Shown here: one piece after another, positions 52,245 to 60,651 of the stretch
How the letters are laid out: each line of letters opens with the position of its first letter
How positions within the stretch are numbered: position 1 is the first letter of the stretch
Assembly (NCBI GenBank): GCA_019359765.1
Contig: JAHHGU010000027.1
Span: 1-60,651 of the forward strand
Direction of reading: 5' to 3'
Length of the DNA stretch: 60,651 nucleotides
DNA from: Aphanothece sp. CMT-3BRIN-NPC111
GTDB taxonomy: Bacteria > Cyanobacteriota > Cyanobacteriia > Cyanobacteriales > JAHHGU01
The notes under the pieces: generated by a model
What the model saw: only the letters and a program-made list of their open reading frames with translations
Told to the model about the DNA's origin: nothing
The model's database searches: none
Translations under genes and position numbers: made by a program

Positions 52245-53105
52245 TTAGATCTTGCCCTTAAAGACTCGTTCAGCTGGCCCCTTCATGTAAACCCGTTGGT
52301 CTGTTTGTGACCATTCAATTTCCAAACAACCGCCCGGTAGTTCAACGGTAGCGCGGCGATCGCAATTTCCGGCTAGCACCCCAGCAACCAAAGCGGCACA
52401 GGCACCCGTCCCACAAGCCAACGTTACCCCGGCCCCTCGTTCCCACACCCGCATTTTCAGGTAGTCTGGCCGTACCACTTGAATAAACTCTGTATTGGTA
52501 CGCTGAGGAAAAACTGGGTGATTCTCAAACTGGGGACCAAGAATTTCGAGGGGGATGGCGGCAACGTCTTCTACAAAAGTGACGCAATGGGGATTGCCCA
52601 TACTCACACAGGTGACAGCCCAAGATTGCCCAGCCACTTCCAAAGGCTGATTGACAACTTTTTGGTCAGCCTCGGCAAGCGTAGTGGGAATTTCAGCCGC
52701 TCTCAGCTGAGGTTGACCCATATCGACAGTAACTTTACCATTGCCTTCTAGTCGTGGCGTAATTACACCAGCAAGCGTATGAATGCGGTACGACTGAGAG
52801 CCGATGTCATCGATTTCTGAGCTAATTTCTGCGGCTTCTAAATCAGACAGAAATTGAGCTAAACAGCGAATTCCATTACCACACATCTCCGGTTCTGAGC
52901 CATCGGAGTTAAAAATTCGCATGGTATAGTCGCTACCGTTGTTTCCTGGTAAGGCAAAGATGACACCATCTGCCCCAATCCCAAAGTGGCGATCGCATAG
53001 CTGCACCGCCTGCTCTGGCATTACTAAGGGTTCGGATGAGGAGCGATTGTCAATCAGAATAAAATCATTCCCCAGCCCGTGATACTTTGTAAATTCTATT
53101 TCCAT
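52245..53105 (-). CDS. dapF: Diaminopimelate epimerase
   Basis: The 286-residue product interconverts LL- and meso-diaminopimelate for lysine and peptidoglycan. Both catalytic cysteines are present, Cys75 in '[10 protein letters not shown]' and the one in 'LACGTGACA' near residue 229. The opening '[18 protein letters not shown]' and '[14 protein letters not shown]' are diagnostic. The length fits the family. It is divergent from hfq, 119 bp apart, an association seen in other cyanobacteria. Confidence 0.97.
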   Translation of the reverse strand: MEIEFTKYHGLGNDFILIDNRSSSEPLVMPEQAVQLCDRHFGIGADGVIFALPGNNGSDYTMRIFNSDGSEPEMCGNGIRCLAQFLSDLEAAEISSEIDDIGSQSYRIHTLAGVITPRLEGNGKVTVDMGQPQLRAAEIPTTLAEADQKVVNQPLEVAGQSWAVTCVSMGNPHCVTFVEDVAAIPLEILGPQFENHPVFPQRTNTEFIQVVRPDYLKMRVWERGAGVTLACGTGACAALVAGVLAGNCDRRATVELPGGCLEIEWSQTDQRVYMKGPAERVFKGKI

Positions 53106-53224
53106 AAATGTCTAGCGAGGGTGACTATAATTTAAAACCTGGCAAACTTATAACCTGTTTGCACAGCTGACCACCCACGATTGTAAGATTTTATGGGAAC
53201 TCTCTTGCGTGTAAGGATTTGATT

Positions 53225-53446
53225 ATGGCTGAATTTGAAACTGGTCTGCCTAGCGTTCGTCAAATTCAAAGCTTCATCAAAGACCAAAAAGAGGTAGAGG
53301 TGAAAGTTAGCACCAACGATCTGCTGGTGGGTAAGATTATCTGGCAAGATCCAGCCTGCTTGTGTATTAGCGATCGCTCCGAGCAACAAACGATAGTTTG
53401 GCGTCAAGCGATTGTATACCTAAAGCCTGATCCCAAGCCTGAGTAG
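53225..53446 (+). CDS. hfq: Cyanobacterial Hfq-type Sm-like protein
   Basis: From ATG 53225 the product has 73 residues; an upstream in-frame TTG (53219) is less likely. It reads 'GLPSVRQIQSFIKDQKEVEVKV', 'LLVGKIIWQDPACLCISD' and 'QTIVWRQAIVYLKP', the Sm1 and Sm2 motifs of cyanobacterial Hfq. The usual 'YKHAI' end of Sm2 is replaced, as in cyanobacteria, whose Hfq binds RNA poorly and in Synechocystis works with the type IV pilus ATPase PilB for motility and DNA uptake. The gene neighbours dapF and is followed by a dispersed palindrome. Confidence 0.93.
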   Translation: MAEFETGLPSVRQIQSFIKDQKEVEVKVSTNDLLVGKIIWQDPACLCISDRSEQQTIVWRQAIVYLKPDPKPE

Positions 53447-53504
53447 TTTTCAGTTATTAAGTTGTATAGCAATCGCTAAGACAGTTAGGACATATATGAA
53501 TTTA

Positions 53505-53530
53505 GTAGAGACGTTCCGATGGAACGTCTT
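53505..53530. repeat. Degenerate copy of the dispersed palindrome
   Basis: GTAGAGACGTTCCGAT is followed by GGAACGTCTT; the outer right arm is lost compared with the 8170 copy. It lies 58 bases past the hfq stop. Confidence 0.85.
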
Positions 53531-53613
53531 GACCAAAGTTCGTTTGTCCTAGGCAATGTGTCCACTGCTATAAATTGAAGAAGTTAAACAAATTATTCAT
53601 AAATAACGCCAAA

Positions 53614-53641
53614 CTCAAAACTCAAAACTCAAAACTCAAAA
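53614..53641. repeat. (CTCAAAA)x4 heptamer array
   Basis: Four perfect copies end four bases before the stop codon of the minus-strand Kef gene, the same placement and orientation as at 270-304. Confidence 0.9.
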
Positions 53642-53645
53642 CTTT

Positions 53646-55988
53646 TTAATGTTCTCGCTGACTATCAAGTGGCAGGAACTCTTCTAAAGCTTCGCTCACC
53701 TGCGCCTTGATCAACGGCACCTGCAACATTGGCATATGAGGTGTTGGAGCAATCAACTGTTGCAATTGATTGAGGGGATAACTGCCCCCGCACAAGAGCA
53801 GGTGATCGCCAACCCGCACCTCTACACGACCATCTGGGAAACGGATATACTTCCCTTCTCGTCGAATTGCTTGCACTTGGACACCATATTGACGCCGGAA
53901 ATGCAGTTCTGAAAGGGTTTTACCCGCCGCAGGGCTATCATCGGGTATGAGCAGCCATTGACAGGGACTACTGCCTCCCGGAACTGCGACCTCACCTTTG
54001 GCTAGTGAGTTAAAAGCTGCCTGTTCTTCAGGTTCTCCCACAAGTAGAAAGCGATCGCCCGCCTCCAGCGCCGTCTGAGCATTGGGATAGTCAATCTCCT
54101 CACCAGAAGACCGACGAATCGCTACCAGGCTAGCGCCAGTCAACCAACGGATGTTAGCTTCTTCTATCGTCATCCCAATCAGTGGCGAACCCGCAGGCAG
54201 ATTGTACCACTTGCTATTCATCCCCTGAGCCGCAACCTGCAAATCTCGCGCAATCTCCCAAGCCGATCGCTCTGGACGTAAATCTAGATAATGAGAACTG
54301 CGGATTTGCTGCATTTCCCGTTCAACGACTAGCGTGGATAGTCCCATCCGTGTCAATAAATGGGTTGCCATTTCTAAACTTGCCTCAAACTCAGGCTGTA
54401 CAACTTCCCTAGCTCCCAGTTGGTACAGCAGTTCGATATCCCGGTCGTGGTTAGCTTGGACAACAATATCCAAACCTGGTTCTAACTCCAAGGCTCGCTT
54501 GAGTGAGAGCCTGGTACTCATCGCGTCTGGCAACCCAATTACTATCGACTGCGCCTTATTTACTCCCGCTTTTTCTAAAACATGCAAGCTAGCAGCATTG
54601 CCATAAACATAAGGCACCTCAGCTTCTCGCAATTTCTGAATCGCCGCTTCCGATTGATCGATCACCAATACCGGGAAATTATGCTCCTGTAGCATTCGCA
54701 CCAGGTTACGACCCACTCGTCCATAGCCGCAGACCACTACATGATTTTGCACAGGCGCGTCTGCCGACACTTCTAGGGGGACATCCATAGGGTTGAGATA
54801 CTTCTTAAGTGTAGGCACCGCCTCCATCCAGCTAAATAGTTGAGGAATTAGTTGCATTACAAAAGGAGTCACCACTAGCGTTACTGCTGTTGTGCCCAAA
54901 ATTAACAAGTAAACCCGGCGGGAAACCAGACCCAACACCTGCCCCTCGCTGGCAAGCACAAAGGAGAATTCCCCAATCTGAGCCAACCCCAACCCCACAA
55001 TTAAGGCTGTTTTTAACGGGTACCGAAACGCTCTCACCAAGGGGGTGACAATCAAAAACTTGCCCACCAGTACCAGAAATACCAGTCCTAAAATTAATTC
55101 CCAATTGTTCCACAAAAAAAGTGGATCGATGAGCATACCAATCGCTGCAAAAAATAAAGCCCCAAACACATCTCGCAGTGGCTCTACATAAGTAAGGGTT
55201 TGGTCGGCATACTCCACCTCCGAGATCATTAAACCAGCAACAAAGGCTCCCATCTCAATGGAAAGACCTAAATGCTCTGTTAACAAGGCAATGCCTAAAC
55301 ACAACGTGACGACGCCCAGCAAAAATATCTCCCGGCTCTCTGTTTTCGCCAACAGTCGCAACAAACGCGGAATCAGCCAGATACCAACGGCAACAGCACC
55401 CGCAGCAAATAAGCCAATCTTTAATAGTGCCTGTGCGATCGCTATGCCAATTGCTTCTGGTGGTTGGTCAAGTGCCGGTAATACTGCCAGCATCAATCCC
55501 AGTGCCAGGTCTTGCACCACCAAAATTCCCAGCATCACCTGTCCGTGGGGCGTTGCTGTTTCATTACGCTCCATCAAACACTTCAGTACCACAGCCGTAG
55601 AAGACAAAGATAAAATTGCCCCCAGGAAGACACCCTGCGCTGGTGAGGTCACCCACCCTATCCCCAGGGATACCAGGGTAGTCACGAGGATTGTCAGGGC
55701 AATTTGTAGCCCACCTCCCCCCAGGCTGATGTTCTGTACTTTTTTAAGTTCAGTAAAAGAAAACTCAACGCCCAAGGCAAACAACAAAAATGCCGCCCCA
55801 AACTGAGCCAAAGTTTCTATTTGTACCAATTCTTTAATCAGTCCCAACCCCGCAGGCCCGACCACCATTCCCCCCAGGATATAGCCCAGTAAGGCTGGTT
55901 GACGGCATAACCCAGCGAACAATCCACCCACGGCCGCGGCCGCCAGAACAGATACTAAGTCAATGATTAGCCTGAAGTCTTCTTGCAC
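53646..55988 (-). CDS. Kef-type K+/H+ antiporter with RCK domains (CPA2 family)
   Basis: The 780-residue product has about 12-13 membrane helices (residues 8-395), then an RCK_N/TrkA-N NAD-binding domain (about 415-530, 'VVVCGYGRVGRNLVRMLQEHN') and two TrkA-C domains (about 575-660 and 680-760). It would exchange K+ or Na+ for H+ across the plasma or thylakoid membrane, gated by nucleotides on the RCK part. 'SLSSTAVVLKCLMERNE' and 'EMGAFVAGLMISE' are CPA2 signatures. Two TrkA-C copies are usual for long cyanobacterial forms. The gene stands alone. Confidence 0.93.
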   Translation of the reverse strand: MQEDFRLIIDLVSVLAAAAVGGLFAGLCRQPALLGYILGGMVVGPAGLGLIKELVQIETLAQFGAAFLLFALGVEFSFTELKKVQNISLGGGGLQIALTILVTTLVSLGIGWVTSPAQGVFLGAILSLSSTAVVLKCLMERNETATPHGQVMLGILVVQDLALGLMLAVLPALDQPPEAIGIAIAQALLKIGLFAAGAVAVGIWLIPRLLRLLAKTESREIFLLGVVTLCLGIALLTEHLGLSIEMGAFVAGLMISEVEYADQTLTYVEPLRDVFGALFFAAIGMLIDPLFLWNNWELILGLVFLVLVGKFLIVTPLVRAFRYPLKTALIVGLGLAQIGEFSFVLASEGQVLGLVSRRVYLLILGTTAVTLVVTPFVMQLIPQLFSWMEAVPTLKKYLNPMDVPLEVSADAPVQNHVVVCGYGRVGRNLVRMLQEHNFPVLVIDQSEAAIQKLREAEVPYVYGNAASLHVLEKAGVNKAQSIVIGLPDAMSTRLSLKRALELEPGLDIVVQANHDRDIELLYQLGAREVVQPEFEASLEMATHLLTRMGLSTLVVEREMQQIRSSHYLDLRPERSAWEIARDLQVAAQGMNSKWYNLPAGSPLIGMTIEEANIRWLTGASLVAIRRSSGEEIDYPNAQTALEAGDRFLLVGEPEEQAAFNSLAKGEVAVPGGSSPCQWLLIPDDSPAAGKTLSELHFRRQYGVQVQAIRREGKYIRFPDGRVEVRVGDHLLLCGGSYPLNQLQQLIAPTPHMPMLQVPLIKAQVSEALEEFLPLDSQREH

Positions 55989-56186
55989 CGATTTTTTATA
56001 TGAGAAAATTATTAAGCTGTATAAACCTAAGAATACATAGTTTTTTAGTTTTCCTGGTATCCCTGTGGCAGTAGGGGAGCGAGGAAAATTTTCAAGACAA
56101 AGGCTTTGTCCTTAAAAAGCAGGTGGAAACATTGTCGATGAGGTGGTAGTCTATGCGAAGCGTAGAAGTAATGACGCCAATTTTAG

Positions 56187-57137
56187 ATGCCTGTACTTTC
56201 AATTTCGTCTTTGCCTGAATCTCGCCCTTGCCAATTGCCCAGCGTAGGTTCGAAAGGCTGGCTGGCTTTTGCCTTCTCCTGCGTACAAACGAGCTTAACC
56301 ATCTCTATTGCTGCTGGTGTAGTTACCCTGGCAGCGCCGGTGCGAGCCTTACAGGTGCAAGTAACGCCTCAGAATCCCCAACAGGGAGATACGCTGTCGG
56401 TTGTGGTTCAGTTAGATAATCCGACAATTAGCTCCACTCCCACGGTGACGATGGGGCAAAAAAGCTACCCGACGTTTTTGATTGGTGCTAATCGTTTTCG
56501 GGCTTTGTTACCCACTACGCCTCTTAATAAGCCTGGAAGCTTACCCATCCAGGTATCTGGAGAGGGTGAGGTAAAGAACTTAAATGTACAGGTGCGATCG
56601 CGTTCCTTCCCGGTGCAACGCATTAATCTACCCCCAGGAAAAGCTGGGAGCAAAGCAACGCAGATGGAACTCAGTCGCGTAGCGGCTTTTAAACAATTAT
56701 TAACGCCAGAAAAATTCTGGAATGGCTCGTTCCTGAAGCCAAACCAGGGGAGGATATCGAGCATTTACGGCGTTCGTCGATACTACAACGGTGTATTTGC
56801 CAATGACTATTACCACCGGGGTGTCGATTATGCGGGTGGCTATGGTTCACCTGTGACGGCACCAGCAGCTGGGCGGGTGGCTTTGGTAGGACGAGAGTCG
56901 GAGGGTTTCCGCGTCCACGGCAATGTAGTGGGGATTGACCACGGTCAAGGTGTGACGAGTATCTTTATGCACCTGAGCCGTATTAATGTAAAGGAAGGAG
57001 ATTTTGTGCAACCCGGTCAGACGATCGGTGCAATTGGTTCAACGGGCGCTTCTACAGGCCCCCATTTACACTGGGGATTGTATGTGCAAGGGCAGTCTGT
57101 CGACCCAGCCCCCTGGCGATTCCAAGCAGTCCGATAA
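56187..57137 (+). CDS. M23 (LytM-type) metallopeptidase
   Basis: The 316-residue product has an N-terminal membrane or signal segment (about 27-52), a beta-rich domain (about 55-135), and an M23 domain (about 175-315). Zinc ligands are the His and Asp in 'YYHRGVDYAGGYG' and the second His of 'GPHLHWGL'; 'SIFMHLS' supplies the other histidine. All catalytic residues are present, so it should cut peptidoglycan cross-links in the periplasm. The ATG at 56187 is kept, though the hydrophobic segment starting at residue 27 suggests Met1 may be early. A ComFB gene follows 116 bp downstream. Confidence 0.92.
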   Translation: MPVLSISSLPESRPCQLPSVGSKGWLAFAFSCVQTSLTISIAAGVVTLAAPVRALQVQVTPQNPQQGDTLSVVVQLDNPTISSTPTVTMGQKSYPTFLIGANRFRALLPTTPLNKPGSLPIQVSGEGEVKNLNVQVRSRSFPVQRINLPPGKAGSKATQMELSRVAAFKQLLTPEKFWNGSFLKPNQGRISSIYGVRRYYNGVFANDYYHRGVDYAGGYGSPVTAPAAGRVALVGRESEGFRVHGNVVGIDHGQGVTSIFMHLSRINVKEGDFVQPGQTIGAIGSTGASTGPHLHWGLYVQGQSVDPAPWRFQAVR

Positions 57138-57253
57138 AACTTTTGCAAGTTTTGGTGAATTTTTGAGAAGAGCAAGCAAATTAATGCGGTCTTGAGTAAA
57201 GATTGTAACAATGTGAACTATTCGAGACGATATTGCCCAGCGCAACAGATGCC

Positions 57254-57805
57254 ATGAGTATTGAAAAGATTGTTGAAAAAGCCCTGCATGATGGTTATTT
57301 GACGCCAGCTATGGAAGCCGAGGTGGGACGCATCTGTGACAGCGCCTCCGAGCTTTCAATTGAAGAATACATGGCTCTGGATCGTCTCATGGGGGCACTG
57401 CTAACGGGTGAAGTCGTTGCAGTACCTCGGAAACAGTTCATCAATGTGATGGAAGAGTTGGTGCTGACAGAAGCGATCGCCAGAGTTGCGGAAATTGAAG
57501 CTACTAGCGATCGCGTTCTGGATGTCGGTGATATCGCCGCCTATGCGCTGAATCGGCTGCCCCCGCTTTATGCCACCACTGAAGAAGGAGCCAGCTATCA
57601 GCGCCTGCGAGCCAGAGAGGAACTCCACGATTTGATTACCCAGCAAGTAAACGAAGCGATCGCTCGCAACCTAGATCGACCGGAATTTTTCCCAGAGCGG
57701 CAGGCTATAGGCAAAAGTGCTGGTGGTAAGGAAGTTCTCAAGCAGGTCAGTAGTTTGCTACAGTCTTACGCACCCAATTTTGAGCCAACATCTGATTTTA
57801 ATTAA
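57254..57805 (+). CDS. ComFB-family protein, putative cyclic dinucleotide receptor
   Basis: From ATG 57254 the product has 183 residues; a TTG upstream (57233) is less likely. It contains 'FINVMEELVLTEAIARV' and 'DVGDIAAYALNRLPPLYATTEEGASYQR', the diagnostic ComFB motifs (M-E-x-L-V and L-N-x-L-P-P-x-Y). Cyanobacterial ComFB proteins (Synechocystis Slr1970, Anabaena CdgR) have been reported to bind cyclic dinucleotides and affect natural competence or cell size. An N-terminal helical domain of about 50 residues precedes the motif. An intrinsic terminator follows. Confidence 0.9.
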   Translation: MSIEKIVEKALHDGYLTPAMEAEVGRICDSASELSIEEYMALDRLMGALLTGEVVAVPRKQFINVMEELVLTEAIARVAEIEATSDRVLDVGDIAAYALNRLPPLYATTEEGASYQRLRAREELHDLITQQVNEAIARNLDRPEFFPERQAIGKSAGGKEVLKQVSSLLQSYAPNFEPTSDFN

Positions 57806-57854
57806 ATTAGGGTTTACGCCCCTAATTCAACAGTCATAGAGTGTAAAATTTGAC

Positions 57855-57889
57855 AATCCCCGCACTCTTTGTGACGGGGATTATTTATT
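57855..57889 (+). terminator. Intrinsic terminator after ComFB gene
   Basis: AATCCCCG (57855-57862) pairs with CGGGGATT (57875-57882) across 12 bases and is followed by ATTTATT. It is 50 bases past the ComFB stop. Confidence 0.7.
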
Positions 57890-58015
57890 CAACCAGTCCG
57901 CTTATTTTGTAAGGGGAAAATGGTAGGTTTTACCAACTTCAAAGCCTAAACTTCTTATCCCCTGTTTCTGAGTCATAGTCTGGGACTACTGACTTTTGCG
58001 TTTCTAGTCTTGGCT

Positions 58016-58423
58016 CTAAGGTAGACTTTGGAGTTCTTTTAGTTTCGTTCTGATAGTTTCAATTCTTTTACGGTTAACTCCAAGATCAGATTGCCCCAGA
58101 CGTGAGGCTGAGCGAACCTGGATTGCTTTTGCATCTTCGTCCAAATAAAATTCAACATCATCGACAAATCCCATAAGCGCACTCGTAAATTCTGCGTATA
58201 GGTAATTGTTGTTTTCTGTAATAATTTTAGTCTTTGGCATAGCTTGAATCACTTTTTTGAGAGCCGCTATTGTCTCTGGGGGAGTGGAATTGTAAGTCAA
58301 CGGATCAATGCTATGTTCTGCGTCTAAACTTTGGCTACAAACACAATTTGGCGTATTTGGACACGGTGTTAATTTGCCATCACGGACGCCCAGATTCTCA
58401 GGTCGTTTTCCTGCAAAAAACAT
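58016..58423 (-). CDS. DUF1499 domain protein
   Basis: The 135-residue product matches DUF1499: 'PCPNTPNCVCSQ' near the start (Cys pair motif C-P-x-(S/T)-P-N-C-V-x-S), then 'YLYAEFTSALMGFVDDVEFYLDE', 'IQVRSASRLGQSDLGVNRKRIE'. The family is small, often in plastids and cyanobacteria, and of unknown function. No signal peptide is present, so it is probably cytoplasmic or thylakoid-associated. The start ATG at 58423 has AGGAGG just upstream on the minus strand (rc of CCTCCT at 58427-58432). Confidence 0.88.
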   Translation of the reverse strand: MFFAGKRPENLGVRDGKLTPCPNTPNCVCSQSLDAEHSIDPLTYNSTPPETIAALKKVIQAMPKTKIITENNNYLYAEFTSALMGFVDDVEFYLDEDAKAIQVRSASRLGQSDLGVNRKRIETIRTKLKELQSLP

Positions 58424-58516
58424 TTTTCCTCCTAGTATGGCAAAAGCGTAAAAGCGATCGCCTCTTAATTTATAGCCAATGTGGTCAGAAAGCGAGCTTT
58501 ATTGAGAGAATGCCAT

Positions 58517-58549
58517 AAAAATAAGGCAGGCACTATCGCTTGCCTTATT
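58517..58549 (-). terminator. Intrinsic terminator of the secreted small protein gene
   Basis: On the minus strand AATAAGGCA (58549-58541) pairs with TGCCTTATT (58528-58520) and is followed by a run of T (58521-58517). It lies about 110 bases past the stop at 58657. Confidence 0.75.
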
Positions 58550-58656
58550 CAAGATTGAGGATAACGCGCTGAGAAATTGTCCCGATTACATGAGGTTACA
58601 TACCCGCAAAAACAATTTTCTAGCTAAATAAGTCCTTAGCAGACTCTAGTGTGTGA

Positions 58657-59013
58657 CTATTTGTTGCCCGTAACGCCTTCTAGAGCATTCTTCAGCTTAT
58701 CTTCAACTGACTTACCACCTGGGGTATTTTCGGGGCGTTTCATCTGCTCAATATTAGAGTCCCCTTGAATTTCATTAAGACCCTTATTCGCTTCAGTCTG
58801 TGTCTTTTCGCGCGAGTAGGGATCTGCCAAAACGGCCTCTTGTGATTTGCGCTCGATATCCAGTAGATTAGCCTCTCCGGATGTAGGGTTACTATTCGGG
58901 CTGCTATAGGCAGGCATAACCTGGGAGAACAGCAGTAAGGCGCATACACAGGTAGCTAGCAAGAGACGTACAGGACGCAGTAATGCAGAAAAATTGAAAC
59001 GGAGTGATTTCAT
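58657..59013 (-). CDS. Small secreted protein, possibly stress-induced type
   Basis: From ATG 59013 the product has 118 residues; AGGAG stands eight bases before it, and the longer frame to 59079 has no ribosome site. Residues 1-37 form a signal peptide (basic start, 'LLLATCVCALLLFSQVM', cleavage near AYS). The mature part is hydrophilic: 'LLDIERKSQEAVLADPYSREKTQTEANKGLNEIQG' and 'GKSVEDKLKNALEGVTGNK'. It resembles the low-temperature-induced/hydrophilic small proteins of cyanobacteria, but the match is from memory and function is unknown. An intrinsic terminator follows. Confidence 0.8.
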   Translation of the reverse strand: MKSLRFNFSALLRPVRLLLATCVCALLLFSQVMPAYSSPNSNPTSGEANLLDIERKSQEAVLADPYSREKTQTEANKGLNEIQGDSNIEQMKRPENTPGGKSVEDKLKNALEGVTGNK

Positions 59014-59349
59014 ACAAACTTCTCCTAATTTGTCGAATTTTGGACTATTTGGTTTATTAACCAGTGTGAAGTACCCCAACCAGAGCAGCTGATGTTGGGG
59101 GTGACAACATCAACTTAATCAGTGACGGTCTTATTCGTCTTCGAGGTTTCCCGTCTCATCCGCCGCCGCCTCCCTATACCCGTGTATAGTTTGGTCTTAC
59201 GTAGCGTCCACAGGCAGCTACCCGTCTTCCACAGGTAGTTCTATTTTTATGCCGACACTAAGCATAATCCATCCGTATCTGGGTAGATATCTGCCTCAGA
59301 TGACAATTTCCTAGCCCTTAATCGCTTTTTCTTTATCAACGTACCATGC
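59014..59349. other. Intergenic stretch, one hairpin
   Basis: These 336 bases hold the promoter region of the secreted small protein gene. A hairpin CCCCAAC (59074-59080) with GTTGGGG (59094-59100), and the words CCACAGG(C/T)AG at 59209 and 59230, are the only features noted. No gene is recognised. Confidence 0.4.
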
Positions 59350-59652
59350 TTAGCTGGCTGAACCCTGAGAAAGAAATTCCACAGTGGGTACTAGCGGGTC
59401 TTGAACGATGCCAACGCCAACGAACCCCCATCGTTGCAGCAGAGCTTTTAACTGGTTTCCGGTTATTGACTCTACAGCGAAGCGATCGGCGACATTGGAA
59501 CCGTGGGTGTTGAGATAGCTGAGAGCGTCAAAGTGCTCCCGAAACATTAACAGGTAGGCCGCTCCGGTTTGACCCGCACTGACACCAGGCTGGGCCACCA
59601 GATACTTACCGTCAGCTCTAGAACGAATTAGGTAGTAAACTTGGGATAACAT
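59350..59652 (-). CDS. Small hypothetical protein, 100 residues
   Basis: The product starts MLSQVYYLIRSRADGKYLVA and includes 'YLLMFREHFDALSYLNTHGSNVADRFAVESI' and 'LKALLQRWGFVGVGIVQDPLVPTVEFL'. It reads as a compact alpha/beta protein, likely conserved in cyanobacteria, but I know no function. It lies 32 bp after the DppB-type permease gene on the same strand and may be co-transcribed. Codon use and composition are in line with its neighbours. Confidence 0.7.
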   Translation of the reverse strand: MLSQVYYLIRSRADGKYLVAQPGVSAGQTGAAYLLMFREHFDALSYLNTHGSNVADRFAVESITGNQLKALLQRWGFVGVGIVQDPLVPTVEFLSQGSAS

Positions 59653-59684
59653 GGCAGCAGGGGCAGCAGGGGCTGTTTTAAGCC

Positions 59685-60651
59685 CTATTTAAGATCTTCC
59701 AGGCGAATTCTCGGGTCAACAGCTTTGAGCAATAAATCGGCTAACAAATTGCCGATAATCAGCATGAGAGCGCCCATCATCAAGCTAGCCATCACCAGAT
59801 AAAGGTCTTGAGCCGTTACTGCCTGCAAAATCAGACGCCCTAGACCAGGCCAGTTAAAGAAAAATTCCGCAATAAAGGCACCACTAAGTAAGCTGGCAAA
59901 TTCAAAGCCCAGTAGCGTCACTAAGGGATTAATAGCATTACGCAGGGCATGGACATAGATGACCCGGTTTTCTGGGAGTCCCTTAGCGCGAGCCGTCTGG
60001 ATGTAGTCTTGACGCAACACGTCGAGCAATTCCCCGCGAGTAATTCGCTGCAAACCCGCAAAACTGGTAATACTCAAGGCCACAGTGGGCAAAATCATGT
60101 GCCAGCCAATATCTAGAACTTTGCCAACAGGCGATAAATCCCCATAATTGATGCTGGTCATGCCACCCACAGGGAACAAGGGAGTAGTGAATTGCGCCAG
60201 GATCAGCAGTAACAGGGCGGTGATGAAGCTGGGAAAGCCTTGACCTATGTAGCTAATCACACGCAGTACCCGGTCAGCTAGGCCGTTCTGGTGAACAGCG
60301 CCAATGATGCCCAGGGGAATAGCGATGCCCCAAGTGAAAACGATCGATGCGATCGCCAGCAGCAATGTAGCCGGTATCCGCTCCCACAATAAAGAAGCCA
60401 CGGATCGGGAATAGACAAAACTAGTGCCAAAGTCGCCCTTGGTGATTACCCGCACCAGCCAGCGCCAATACTGCTCAACCGGAGGCTTATCCAGTCCAAA
60501 TTGTCGCTGTAGTTCCTTAATTCTTTCCGGCGAAATCTTGGGATTTTGTTTCAGGGTATCCAAGTAATCCCCTGGAGCTAGCTTAATAATGGCAAAGCTG
60601 AGCGCTGAAGCCAACAACAGCGTCAAAAGCGCTTGCAACAGCCGCTTGACT
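59685..60651 (-). CDS. DppB/OppB-type ABC transporter permease, 5' end beyond window
   Basis: The visible 322 codons begin VKRLLQALLTLLLASALSFA, so the true start is just outside the right edge (a TTG at 60638 is not the start). Six membrane helices and the family phrases 'KLAPGDYLDTLKQNPKISPERI', 'QRQFGLDKPPVEQYWRWL', 'TRGELLDVLRQDYIQTARAKGL' (the EAA-like loop) and 'EFFFNWPGLGRLILQAV' identify the peptide/nickel importer permease family. It would import oligopeptides or a related substrate. Partner genes are outside the window. Confidence 0.92.
   Translation of the reverse strand, partial: VKRLLQALLTLLLASALSFAIIKLAPGDYLDTLKQNPKISPERIKELQRQFGLDKPPVEQYWRWLVRVITKGDFGTSFVYSRSVASLLWERIPATLLLAIASIVFTWGIAIPLGIIGAVHQNGLADRVLRVISYIGQGFPSFITALLLLILAQFTTPLFPVGGMTSINYGDLSPVGKVLDIGWHMILPTVALSITSFAGLQRITRGELLDVLRQDYIQTARAKGLPENRVIYVHALRNAINPLVTLLGFEFASLLSGAFIAEFFFNWPGLGRLILQAVTAQDLYLVMASLMMGALMLIIGNLLADLLLKAVDPRIRLEDLK

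Overview
The window is cyanobacterial chromosome. The evidence is the many HIP1 octamers (GCGATCGC), three photosystem II small-subunit genes (psbH, psbN, psbI), a cyanobacterial-type hfq next to dapF, and several families typical of cyanobacteria (DUF3769 barrel protein, DUF1517, DUF4278, CPP1-like, ComFB). Heptanucleotide repeats (CTCAAAA, AGGAGTC-like, CCCATCA-like) and small palindromes at gene 3' ends resemble those of multicellular cyanobacteria. The species cannot be fixed from the sequence.

Layout. 1-4.3 kb: edge of an IS630-type transposase, an AI-2E/PerM membrane protein, a small membrane protein and ftsH. 5-7.6 kb: a short-chain dehydrogenase, a GAF protein and a KirBac-type K+ channel. 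8.2-13.4 kb: UbiD decarboxylase, a zinc-ribbon/NYN protein, 4-hydroxyphenylpyruvate dioxygenase and a HAD phosphatase; UbiD and HPPD suggest quinone and tocopherol metabolism. 13.4-15.2 kb: CPP1-like protein, tatA, psbH and divergent psbN. 15.2-25.3 kb: a GH38 alpha-mannosidase, a large unknown protein, an ELWxxDGT repeat protein, a DUF3769 outer-membrane protein and psbI. 25.5-30.4 kb: a polyamine-type ABC transporter (potA, potD, potB, then 754 bp without a recognised gene, then potC). 30.6-33.1 kb: DUF1517 protein, thiS and thiE. 33.1-34.3 kb: a decayed kinase pseudogene and a small unknown gene. 34.6-37.1 kb: a DUF4278-sigma factor-TPR operon.

37.5-52 kb is the accessory-looking part. A helix-turn-helix/AAA_35 ATPase is followed by a putative RiPP (thiazoline/oxazoline-type) locus: a 252-residue protein ending in Thr-Cys-Cys, a fused E1-like/YcaO cyclodehydratase and an amidohydrolase. 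Next come an 1812-residue Ser/Thr kinase-AAA-GAF-histidine kinase, a stand-alone receiver, and a REC-PAS-AAA_35 protein. All lie on the + strand. The RiPP locus is the best candidate here for an undescribed system. Its precursor is inferred, and no oxidase, peptidase or exporter is visible.

52-60.6 kb returns to housekeeping genes: dapF and hfq (divergent), a Kef-type antiporter, an M23 peptidase, a ComFB-family protein, a DUF1499 protein, a secreted small protein, a small unknown protein and a DppB-type permease cut by the window edge.

Four genes too short for a usual 60-codon cutoff, or easily missed, were found by reading: psbN (15011-15142), psbI (25128-25244), the DUF4278 gene (36953-37132) and the transposase start at 1-54. 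No tRNA, rRNA, CRISPR array or riboswitch was recognised.
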